From Helianthus annuus (Eukaryota > Streptophyta > Magnoliopsida > Asterales > Asteraceae), in NCBI RefSeq assembly GCF_002127325.2, contig NC_035436.2, positions 84,937,716 through 85,001,715 on the forward strand: 64,000 nt of DNA. Direction: 5' to 3'. Position 1 is the first letter of the stretch; each line of letters opens with the position of its first letter. The translations under genes were made by a program, and so were the position numbers. Shown piece by piece: positions 1-9,215 of the stretch. Below the pieces are notes generated by a model, which worked only from the letters and a program-made list of their open reading frames with translations, was not told where the DNA came from and ran no database searches.

Positions 1-763
1 TATCAACAATCTACAACAAGCAAACATATCTAACAAGAACCATAAAACCCTAGATTACACTGGTTTTTTTCAGCTTAAGCAAGTTTTCATTCTAGTGCTC
101 TATACATATCATGAGATAAATATATAAAAAGTTAAAAGAAAAAAGATAAACAAAATTCCTGCTTGATAGTGCTTCTCTCGGTTGCTATAATTAGCCACCA
201 GTGCCCGCTAATTAACCATAACTCGAACCACTAGTGACCTTAATTAACCGTCAACGACTCCAATTGATCATTATTTATCATAATTAAGCAATAATAACTC
301 TAACTAACTGAAATTGATCAAAAATGACTGCAACTAGCCGTATTTAGCAACTAATGAACCTATTTGATAAAAAAAATAACTAGTTTATCATTAGCGATCC
401 TAATGTCACAATAATTTAGCTATAATTATACATCATTGTTTGTAAGTAACTTTGTGGTTCTAACATGTTTCCATTGGTGTGTATAATGAGAAACCCATTA
501 AAAACTTGAAAATTGAGAAAACTACTACAACCAATCAAATTTGTTTAACTTTAGTTTTCGATTCTTTTTTTAATAAGAATCGTGTTGTTTGTGTGTGTAG
601 ATTAGCGAGCTACATATATATAGGTTGTCGATTTACAAATATTGTTGTTATCTTTTTTAGTTTTCAAAATGATTAATAACATATTAAAAGAATGAAAAAA
701 AGATCTAGTTTATATGTGTTTTTTTGGAAGTTTTTAGTAACTTTTAAGTGTTCTTATGATCCC

Positions 764-766
<3 letters not shown>
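1..766. other. AT-rich intergenic DNA, no gene seen
   Basis: I see no supported gene. The stretch around 190-420 is rich in short degenerate words of the form taattaac / taactag / gatcat, which gives it a weakly repetitive look, but I cannot assign it to a known repeat. The 65-codon open frame at 479-676 has no recognisable protein features and looks like chance. Confidence 0.6.

Positions 767-807
<41 letters not shown>
767..807. repeat. (AT)n microsatellite
   Basis: About twenty uninterrupted AT dinucleotides lie directly left of a small TIR element. AT/TA tracts are favoured targets for several plant DNA transposons, and a shorter TA run (about 1120-1128) lies to the right of that element. 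Confidence 0.95.
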
Positions 808-809
<2 letters not shown>

Positions 810-811
810 CA

Positions 812-1102
812 GGTTAACGTACAATGGCTCTTATCGTACAAAATGTACGCGATCATCCCAGCCGTACAATCTGGTGTGAATTCACTCTTGAACATGCGAT
901 TTTGCTGAAAAAACCAACATGCGAAATTGCTTTATATACCAACATGCGATTTCATCATATTTACCAACATGCTAAATTGCTACAAAAAAACCAACATGTG
1001 ATTTCATCAAAAGTACCAACATGCGATTTCCAACATGATTTTTTATAACATGCGATTTCACAATCGCGTACAAGCGTACGATAAGCCCAATTGTATGTTA
1101 CA
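812..1102. mobile_element. small non-autonomous TIR element (MITE-like)
   Basis: The ends are inverted repeats of about 35 bp. The left arm at 816-851 (begins AACGTACAATGG, ends TGTACGCG) matches the reverse complement of the right arm at 1065-1099, with a few mismatches. The ~290-bp body has no coding capacity; the 824-1048 open frame simply crosses the internal repeat. The flanks are TA-rich, so I cannot define a unique target duplication. It could belong to the Mutator-like or another TIR superfamily; the ends alone do not settle this. Confidence 0.7.
891..1060. repeat. 25-bp phased tandem repeat inside the TIR element
   Basis: The word AACATGCGAWTT recurs at 891, 916, 941, 966, 993, 1018, 1032 and 1047. 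The first units are spaced exactly 25 bp, then 27, 25, 14 and 15. Unit tails vary (GCTGAAAAAACC, GCTTTATATACC, CATCATATTTACC), while the AACATG core and the following GATTTC/AAATTG are kept. Confidence 0.85.
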
Positions 1103-1232
1103 CTTTTTCTCTCTCTCTATATATATATACCACGTGTTATTTGAGAATTTGAGAGAACCTGTGACAACTCGTATGTTTCACCTTGTATCATCACTCTCCA
1201 CGTTTCACTGTATGTTGTAATTATGTGAGATT

Positions 1233-2402
1233 TGTGACAACTGGCACTTTTCCATGTATTCCGTACAATATGAACAGTAATTTATACTTAGTGACTGTGC
1301 ATGATTGAATTAATGGTATGAATGATTTCTTGTTTACTTTCAAAGACATACAAATACATTGCGTGTTGCATGTTCTTTGTGAATGTTAAATGCAACAAGA
1401 AACAGTTGAATTAGTGCACAGACAAAACTAGTACAATGATCAGGTAAACTAGAAGTACTGACGGGAGTTCAGTACTCAGACAGACATGTTGTTAGAACAC
1501 AGAATGAGCCCCAGAACCAGGATTTACACTAGAATACTATGTAGGAAAGTAAGGGTCATAAAACTACCTTCCGAGTGACAATTTAAGCACCGAAAAGTGC
1601 CCGAAACTCATCCAAACTACAGAATTCTGCAGAAAACAGCAAAATTCAGCATTTAAACATCAAAATATAGTGCAGAAATATGGTATAATTGTCTAGAATA
1701 ACTTGTTAAGTGTCGGGAACGAAAACCGTCATAAAAGGTACCCCATAGCATTATAAAGTATGTCAACGGTTTGCATGCTTGTATATTGATAAAAAGAAAG
1801 ACATCAAAATAGATAAATATATATGGTATCGATATAGGTATCATAAACATGTGGTCTATATCAATATAAAGACTTATGCATGGTTTTCTCTTTCACTTAT
1901 AGATATAGAAATAGGCATATCTAGTCTATATCGATGCATGTGCATGCTATGTTAATGTCCTTATCTATTTCGTTGTATTTCGATGTGTATGTTTGTATTT
2001 CGATGTAACTCTGCTGTTTGGGTATACATACTAGTAGAGGCTCTATTTCATTTGAGGAGAGAGCTTGTAAGAGCTAGAGAGAGAATGTAGTGAGAGAGAG
2101 TTGTCAGTTTGCTTTGTACGTATTAGTCAAATCTACCGAAACTCTGTCGATATCAATATACGAAACCATTAAGCGTTGATATCTTTGTGTATTGTTCATT
2201 CTCTCTCTTGGTTTGTGTCATAGCTTGGATTCCGCACTCGCTACAACATCCGAAACAAGAAATACGTTCATCCGACGATCTGCATTGGGACCTACAGATA
2301 TGCCTTAGTATTCGATTATGTCATGTGGATTTGTTTAAACCGTTTTATACTTGTACTAGTAATTCAAACATGTATGCTCGCCAACGCTTTTTTTGTGTTG
2401 AT
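1233..2402 (+). repeat. LTR fragment, plus orientation (gypsy type)
   Basis: It begins TGTGACAACTGGC, the start seen on the better-defined LTRs at 20260 and 47647. The section near 1620-1720 (AGAATTCTGCA... AAAATTCAGCATTTAA) is recognisably the same as LTR sequence at 49310-49380. The last part (about 2340-2400, near ATGCTCGCCAACGC) resembles the 3' part of element C's LTR at about 36870-36900. A similar TGTGACAACTCG start at 1160 may be an older end or a short duplication. No primer site follows, so this is a solo or truncated LTR. Confidence 0.6.
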
Positions 2403-2972
2403 GGCACACCCCAATCGATGGCGGAATCATCGGGGCGTGACACTGAGCGAAACAGATTGTCCAAGAGATTCCATAACAACTATAATTACCAAATATTTAA
2501 TCATTACGTCCCATACCGTAACATATAAAGTAACATAGTTATTACAGACATATTGTTCTCAAACACAGATAAAAACTGTTCCGACAACTCATAAATTATT
2601 TAGTTTGTTTCTAGACCACCTAAACTTGATTCCATGACATCCAGCAAATAGAAGCATCCTAAACACCTGTCACATACGTTAAAATATGTCAATACATATA
2701 GTAAAGGTGAGCATACAAGTTTAATAGTATAATATTGGCAAAAGCGATTTGCGCATAACCAGCATGTAACATGTCAAAAAGTGAAGCTCGCAGGTTATCG
2801 ACAATAAAATATGCACAGATATGACTGCGAGTTGTAGAATGCGCAACACAAATCACCACCGGGACACGTGAATTAAAACCCTTAACAACCCATGTCTACG
2901 ACAGGTGCTGGGTCCAAACTATAGTACTATCGTTGCTAAGGTGTCAGGCAACAATCACTGTGTAAACATAAC
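2403..2972 (-). repeat. LTR fragment, minus orientation
   Basis: The sequence GGCACACCCCAATCGATGGC is the reverse complement of the common gypsy LTR 3' end (GCCATCG..TTGGGGTGTG..) seen in plus orientation at 34010-34035 and 37155-37174. The following ~570 bp has no coding potential and is cut off by the start of the Athila-like LTR at 2973. Together with the preceding plus fragment it forms a tail-to-tail LTR junction. Confidence 0.55.
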
Positions 2973-3776
2973 TGATGTGTGGTAAAATACACATATTTGT
3001 CCCGTGTAAATTGTATAATTATTGTATAGGTTTTATTTGTTTTTATTTAGTTTTAGTATTATATTATATTATTTGGTGTTTTGCTAGGTCCTGACACAAA
3101 TGGAGCGAAAAACAGTAAAAAGCAAATAATAAGCCAGTTGGGCAGAATAGGATGCCAGTGACCGAATAAAATTGCCGCTATTTTTATCGAGCGAGCCGAA
3201 CCCACTATCTCTATTTTATAAACTCGAGGGACTAAAGTGCAATAAAAGAAAAGCTATTTAAAAATAGCTTATAGAAGTTAAGGGACCAAACTTGCATAAA
3301 TGATGAAAGTTGAATTAATATTCAACTCCATCACAAAATAAGAAATCATGAAGATCTGTTGTTGACCGAGTTCATTTATATTTTCTGTTTGGGCTATTTG
3401 GATGTTTAGCAAGAGCAGGCCAAATCAAATTTAGATGTTTAGCAAGAAGTTGGCCATCTTGAAATCAATAATCGATATCTATACTATATAATAAAAGAAA
3501 CTAGATTTGGGACACATGTCAATCAATGAGAGCATCTAAAACCAAATTTTTTTTTTAATCTTAAAAAAAATTAACTTGATTAATTGTTTTCGAAATAACT
3601 TACGAATAGTTTCCAATTTTTTAAGAACTACCAGAATTAAAAATTGTCTATAAATGTTTATATAATTATTAAATCCGATTTTTAGGAACTACCATAATTA
3701 AAGATTGTTTTTAATATTTATAAATTATTAAAGTCATTTAAAGTTGTAAGTTATGACCTAATTTAACCTATCTTTA

Positions 3777-5031
3777 AAAATTAAAAAAATAAAAAAGATA
3801 ACTCTAATATCATATAACAATAAAAGATTATTCTGTGTGTCAGAAAATCCAAAAATTTCCCATTACAAATCTTCTTTAGGTTCATCCTTTTTTTTAATTA
3901 TTTTTGAGCTTTTATGGTTGTCATCTCTAACTTATAACATCAGACAACATAACCAATGATGCCTAAAACGAATAGAAAACCAAACTGAACCGAAACGAAA
4001 AAACATATATTTTTATGCTTAAGTTTAAGTGTGTTTAACCCATGTTATTAGATACTATTAATTTTATTCTTGAATATTAAGTACTTATAATAAAAAAACA
4101 TTAAGATGTTTATTTATAATTGAGATGATTTATTTATTGTCTATAACAAAATTTAATATAAAAATTAAACAATCTTCAAAGTATTATAAAAGAAAAAGTC
4201 CTAATAAAAAACTTTGAAGAAACATAAAAATAGATTAGAAGGTTAGGTTTATATAAATATTTTTAGTTAAAAAGATTAAGTATAATAACTTAAATGTAAC
4301 CATATAAGAAATATTCTTAAATTTGAATTATAGTTTTTTATTTTTGAATTTTACTTACTTTTGTTTCAAAAACCGTAATAACCGAAAAACTGAACCGAAC
4401 CGGTGTAAAAACCAAAAATACCAAAACCGAAAAAACTGAAACCGAACGGTTTTGAAAAACCAAAAATCATTCTATTATTTTATTATTTTGTATATAAAAT
4501 TTATTTATTCAACCCGTGTAATACACGAGATTATAACTAAAAATATTTACATAAACCTGACCTTCTAATTTGTTTTATGTTTCTTCAAAGTTTTTTATTA
4601 GGACTTTTTCTTTTATAATACTTTGAAGATTGTTTAATTTTTATATTAAATTTTATTATTTGTTATAGATAATAAATAAATCATCTCAATTATAAATAAA
4701 TATCTTAATGTTTTTATTATAAGTACTTAATATTCAAGAATAAAATTAATAATATCTAATAGCATGTGTTAAACACACTTAAACTTAAACATAAAAATAT
4801 ATGTTTTTTCGTTTCGGTTCAGTTTGGTTTTCTATTCGTTTTAGGCATCATTGGTTATGTTGTCTCATGTTATAAGTTAGAGATGACAACTATGAAAGCT
4901 CAAAAATAATTAAAAAAAAGGATGAACCTAAAGAAGATTTGTAGTGGGAAATTTTTAGATTTTCTAACACACAGAATAATCTTTTATTGTTATATGATAT
5001 TAAAATCATCTTTTATATTTTTTTTATTTTA
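3777..5031. repeat. long inverted repeat inside the Helitron
   Basis: The left arm, about 3777-4275, and right arm, about 4535-5031, are near-complementary. For example, the run from CAATAAAAGATTATTCTGTG at the left is matched in reverse at 4970-5000. The spacer of about 260 bp is rich in AACCGAA/AAACCG words and contains the internal Helitron-like 3' end. A transcript across it would fold into a hairpin of several hundred base pairs, a likely source of small RNAs. Confidence 0.85.
4513..4540 (+). other. internal Helitron-type 3' terminus
   Basis: CCCGTGT-AAT-ACACGAG forms a hairpin with one mismatch. It is followed by ATTATAA and CTAA, which fits the CTRR rule. It closely copies the true 3' end at 5050-5079, so the Helitron contains two terminators in the same orientation. 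Confidence 0.75.
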
Positions 5032-5399
5032 CAATGTATCATCTATTCACCCCGTGTGATACACGGGGTTATAACCTAGTTATACATATATTGGGGGCCC
5101 CTTTCTTGTGGATGGTTTTTCGAACAACAAGTGGAGAAGGTATATATATATTAGAGTAAACTGCAATTTTACCCTCTGGGGTTTAGGGTGATTGGCACCC
5201 TTACCTCCCCTAACGAAATAATTGCAATTTTACCCCCCAACGTTTGTTGTTATGTCGCAACCTTACCCCCCGGCTTCAAATTTGTTGACTGATCTGTTGA
5301 CTATAACTTGAAATGACTATAATCGCATTTCATATTACCCCCTGTGTTTTGTTCTCTGTGATATTACTCCCTGCCACCACTGCCACCACCACAACCGCC

Positions 5400-6029
5400 A
5401 CACTCGCTTTTCTTCAAATCCCTACTACAATAATAATTCCCAGCTCTAAATCATCATCATCATCATCATCACAGCCTCAACTATTCATTCCCAGCTCTAA
5501 ATCATCATCACATTCCCAGCTGTTCATTTCCACCACCAAAAGCCTTTCTCTCCCTCTGGCAGCAGCAGCAGTGACATTGTTAAACCCACCAGATGCCCTT
5601 GCTGCCGGTGGTGAATTCGGGTGTCTTCAAGGGGCAATACAAGGACAAACACTTCAATGCAGGTTCAATTTTGCTCGCCTTTGGTGTCTTCGAGTCCATT
5701 GGTGGTGGAGTCAACACTTATCTCAGGTCAGGAAAACTATTTCCGGGGCCCCATCTATTTGCTGGCGCAGGTAACTTCCTTCCTTCCACTTCAAAGTGAG
5801 TCTTTGTTTAATCCCCTATTTTAACTGAACCCATATGTGGATTGGAACAACAATTACAGTGCTATGGGCCGCAGCTGCTGCACTAGTACCCCCTATGCAG
5901 AAAGGAAATGAAACTGATAGGAGCCTTCATATTGCCTTGAACGCCATAAATGTTCTCCTTTTTATATGGCAGATCCCAACCGGTTGGGATATCGTTCTTA
6001 AGGTCTTTAAGTTCACCAAATGGCCCTAG
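5400..6029 (+). pseudogene. captured fragment of a chloroplast membrane-protein gene (DUF4079-like)
   Basis: Three coding blocks can be read. The first (about 5400-5625) encodes a Ser/Thr-rich transit-peptide-like region ending in an Ala-rich stretch and Ala-Gly-Gly-Glu-Phe-Gly. The second (about 5630-5770), in a different frame, encodes a conserved-looking segment with KDKHFNAG and LFPGPH. The third (about 5845-6029) encodes a hydrophobic segment and ends FKFTKWP-stop. Between blocks two and three lies an intron-like spacer beginning GTAACT after GCAG. I recognise the C-terminal half as like plant chloroplast DUF4079 proteins; this is from memory and unverified. The ATG of the longest open frame (5313) lies inside the TIR, so the native start is absent. 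The frame change between blocks one and two suggests that at least one internal exon, expected to encode the first membrane helices, is missing. Confidence 0.7.
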
Positions 6030-6470
6030 TTATTATCTTGATCATCCATTCTTTTGTATTCTAGGTATCATTTAATTCTACTCATACTAAAAATAAATAC
6101 ATACTGAAGCATGTTTGACTAGTCACAAAGATATATAAATCAACTATTGTTTGTTATTCATCTTGAACATATATCATATATACAGGGACTGGACCTAAAA
6201 AGAATCAGAATCCATGCCTTTTAAGTAGACCGTTGACTGACTGGTCATATTATTCGCTCTCTCACAATAATACTAATACCATTACCTAAATGATGAGATG
6301 ATAAACGAGGTGGTTCCTGAAAGCTCCGGCGAGAATGATGCGGTGGCGATGGTTGATGAAAGCTCTGACGACAATTGGGGTAAAGAGAGTGAGAAGAGAG
6401 AAAGAAAGACAGAGAGTTTTTGGTTTACATATTTTTTAATCTTTTGTTTTCTTCATACTATGAACGGCGG
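6030..6470 (+). other. captured downstream DNA inside the Pack-MULE
   Basis: This 440-bp stretch lies between the captured stop codon and the right TIR. 6030-6290 is AT-rich and looks like 3' flank of the captured gene. 6298-6470 has an open frame rich in Ser, Glu and Lys that runs on into the TIR. It may be a second captured piece, but I recognise no protein in it. Confidence 0.4.
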
Positions 6471-8058
6471 CATTGGTGTTTGTGATGGTGAATGGCGGTG
6501 GCAGTGGTGGCAGGGGGTAATATCACAGAGTGAACAAAACACAGGGGGTAATATGAAAGGGCATTATAGTCATTTCAAGTTATAGTCAACAGATCAGTCA
6601 ACAAATTTGAAGCCGGGGGGTAAGGTTGCGACATAACAGCAAACATTGGGGGGTAAAATTGCAATTATTTCGCTAGGGGGGTAAAATTGCAGTTTACTCT
6701 ATATATTATTTTGACGGCAGAGAGGGCTGGACGAAAAAGAACATATATATATATATAATTCAGAGGCATACATCAGCCGAAAAGAGAGGCATGTCATCAG
6801 CATCGATCAGATCAGGGACGAACGGGCAAGAAGGAATTATTGGGGTTGAAGATCAAGAAGCTTGGAACTCAAGGGATTACGGTTTTAGCTTATCGGGTTC
6901 TTTTATTTTCTAGTTTCTTTTATTCTATGTCAATAAATTCTTTATTTGAACTTCGTTTATTTGTTTTTAAAACCATGCTTGGCTAAACATTTAAGCCACT
7001 TAGACTTGATGAATGGATTGATATGAAGTTTTTATCTTTTTCGTTATTTGCATGAATGTTATGGATTGATTGTGTTTAGTAAAGAGTTGTTTTATTGATT
7101 TGATGCACATGTGTACTTTAATTTGGTTTATTATTGTCATTTGCTTCGTATGATTCTTAGTGACGGTCTATATCACAACATAGAGTCATACTAGGGTTTA
7201 GGATTTTGGTGAGTGTCTATATCACATAAGAAATCTTAACTCCTTAGGGAGAATCGGCCGATAACCCCTAGAAGTAATTGTTAGTAATTTGCTAGGCTTT
7301 AGTGTTCTGCTAGTCCTAATACCTGGAAAGTGAGGGGCTATTGATAGGTCTTACCCGGCGAATTGCTTTAGATAGTCCTTGGAAAAGGTCGTGAATTTAC
7401 TTGCCCTGTCGGTTTATTAGTCTATCAAGTCAAGTTTAATAATTCAAGCTACCCTAGATCTATGATTGGAAAAGAGTAGGTCAACATTAGGGTACTTACA
7501 CAATAATTAGACAATTGGAAAGACGTCTAATAACCGGTAGGATTAACGGCCTAGGTAACGCCATAAGTTTCACCTCGAGAAGGGTTGAGGGGCTTAGTTG
7601 GTGTTTAATAGGTTTAGTACTTTAAGATCCCGGTTCCATAATTCATGCACTTAACTTAATTGGTAATTCTTTAAAGTCAATCCAGGATTTTAGTCTAGGT
7701 GGTCTCGTTTCTCATATAAGAATCGTCTTTGTTTTCCTTCGTATTTAGTCTAGTTTTAGTTAACTAATTAGTTTATATAGATTTCCTTAGTTTTTCAGTA
7801 ACCCCCCCCCCCCAAACCAATTAAACAGTTAGAGTCTGTGTCAGTCTAGGTCTAGATAGAGTCTAATTAGCGTAATTAGAGAGTCTTGTGGGTTCGATAC
7901 TCAGACTTACTGTAGCTATACTGCATTCATCGGTACACTTGCCGGTTGCATGGTTTAGTTTTAGATCGAATCTAAGTTTATAAATTTAAAGCTTAGAGTG
8001 TCTAGATTAGGTTAATTTTAGTAGTTTTTATTTAACCACTTTTAGCACATCAAGTTTT

Positions 8059-8076
8059 TGGCGCCGTTGCCGGGGA
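8059..8076 (+). other. primer binding site, tRNA-Asp type (copy 1)
   Basis: TGGCGCCGTTGCCGGGGA begins six bases after the LTR end CACATCA. It is complementary to the 3' end of plant tRNA-Asp and would prime minus-strand DNA synthesis. Confidence 0.88.
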
Positions 8077-8235
8077 CTCTTGGTAATTGCGTTGATTACT
8101 TTATCTGGACTTAATTGACATCATACGTGCTACTTGCTTTTCTATATTGAGTCGTAGGAGTCTAATTGTCCGTGTCTTTTAGTTTTGTTTTATTTTTATT
8201 TTATTTTATTTTATTTATATTGAGTCTAGAAAATA

Positions 8236-9215
8236 TGTGTGAAATTTGTGTTAGGGGGGGCATTTTACAGTTAAATGCCCACAATATGCGGGGTCCTCTG
8301 CGTATTATTATACTAACCCCTTTGTGTAACCGCAGCCATATTTTTCACAGGGGAATTCCTCGTACCAGTATGAGGAACCATATCACCAGCCCCAACAGCA
8401 AAATTCTGAAGTCTATGAGCAGGACCAGCTGGATAGGATATGGGGTTGTTAGTTCAACTGGTAGCTACGGACGAGACTACTCAGAAATGATTCAAGAACA
8501 TGAAGTCCTGTTTCAAAATCACCAGTCTATACTCTCAGACATTCGATGTTCAATAGAAGAAATGTTTAGGAGATTAAAAGAAGCAATAGAAACTGAGAAT
8601 AAGGGCATCATTGGTTTTGGTTGTGAAGAAGTGGAGACTATGATGCAAATGGCTAATTGCGAGATATTGAGAGCGAGTGTGGAAGAAGTAGACGAGTGGC
8701 AAGTCTACCAGGGATCATTGGTTAAAGGGGTAGATGTTGATGATGAATTAGATATAGGAGATTCCTTAGGTAGTCTGTTTGATGATGAGGTAGAAGTTGA
8801 GATCGAGAGAAAAGTGTTAAGTTGGGAAGATGAGTTTTTAGGGGAGTTAGAAGGTTTATCAGAATCTGAACAAGTAGGGGAATTTGATCCATTAGGTGAT
8901 TTAGCAAATTTAGAAGCCCTACTAGAAGGTAAACCCGAGAAAATAAGTGAACCCACACCGCACATAGAAATTAAGTGTGGGGATCTTCCCAATGAAGTAG
9001 AGGGAATGGTGGAAGATGAAGAACATCATCGCTGGCCCGTGGTAGAGGTAACTAAAGATTCAAGGCCACGGGAGAGGGCAAGAAAGAAAGAAAGAACCTG
9101 GAAACCGGAGATGGTTCTGGGTCGAAAGATCGGCGAAACAGAAAATGGAGCAATTAAAGTGCAACCACGACCGCTCTTATCGTTACATGCCATGCATCCG
9201 GTCCATTCCATGTAA
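8236..9215 (+). pseudogene. gag remnant of the Athila-like element, copy 1
   Basis: The leader runs directly into a zinc-knuckle-like segment (two Cys, a G run, then HFTVKCP in one of the frames). It continues with a Gln/Tyr-rich segment, then a helical acidic region (about 8490-9215) containing EHEVLFQNHQSIL and EEMFRRLKEAIETEN. It ends in a charged tail (RERARKKERTWKPE) with a stop at 9213-9215. The 349-codon open frame starting at 8166 is out of register with the knuckle at its beginning and joins the gag register only near 8490. The capsid portion expected before the knuckle is absent, and no protease or RT follows. The second copy at 13081-13591 keeps the same leader-to-knuckle fusion. 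Confidence 0.65.

Larger units (their letters stand above)
3478..5079 (+). mobile_element. non-autonomous Helitron
   Basis: It starts TCTATACTATATAATAAAAG and ends with an 8-bp hairpin (CCCCGTGT-GAT-ACACGGGG, 5050-5068) followed by TTATAAC and CTAG. It sits exactly between A (3477) and T (5080). LTR copy 2 at about 11360 reads straight through the A|T site, which proves the ends. It has no Rep/helicase coding sequence and depends on an autonomous Helitron. A second hairpin-plus-CTAA terminus lies inside at 4513-4540, and about 450-500 bp arms are inverted around a central spacer. Confidence 0.92.
5154..6699 (+). mobile_element. Pack-MULE (Mutator-like element with captured gene pieces)
   Basis: The terminal inverted repeats are about 230 bp and begin GAGTAAACTGCAATTTTACC; the right end is the exact complement. 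The left copy carries an extra segment near 5176-5210. The 9-bp target duplication TATATATTA lies at 5145-5153 and 6700-6708, and LTR copy 2 at 11421-11434 shows the unoccupied site. Nine-base duplications and long TIRs are the Mutator signature. There is no transposase. The interior carries a piece of a plant gene for a chloroplast membrane protein, including an intron-like spacer. Confidence 0.9.
2973..8052 (+). repeat. Athila-like LTR copy 1, split by a Helitron and a Pack-MULE
   Basis: The LTR segments are 2973-3477, 5080-5153 and 6700-8052. With the two inserts and the 9-bp target duplication removed, about 1.92 kb remains. That agrees with copy 2 after its LINE-like insert is removed, and the two copies are highly similar throughout by eye. 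A C tract (12 C) lies at about 7802-7813. The LTR ends with CACATCA, complementary to its TGATGTG start. Confidence 0.85.

Noticed and set aside
338..351. Finding entered with these coordinates
   Set aside because: Those numbers are residue positions in element A's gag frame. The correct window position is 18477-18521, and the entry carries no claim about 338-351.
5313..5774. Intact 153-codon gene with a transit peptide
   Set aside because: The start codon lies in the Mutator TIR, the frame leaves the recognisable protein after the transit-peptide part, and later exons are in other frames. It is a captured fragment.
8166..8490. N-terminal part of the 349-codon frame as a real protein domain
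   Set aside because: Sequence in the alternative frame matches the second copy's gag better. This part is read in the wrong register.
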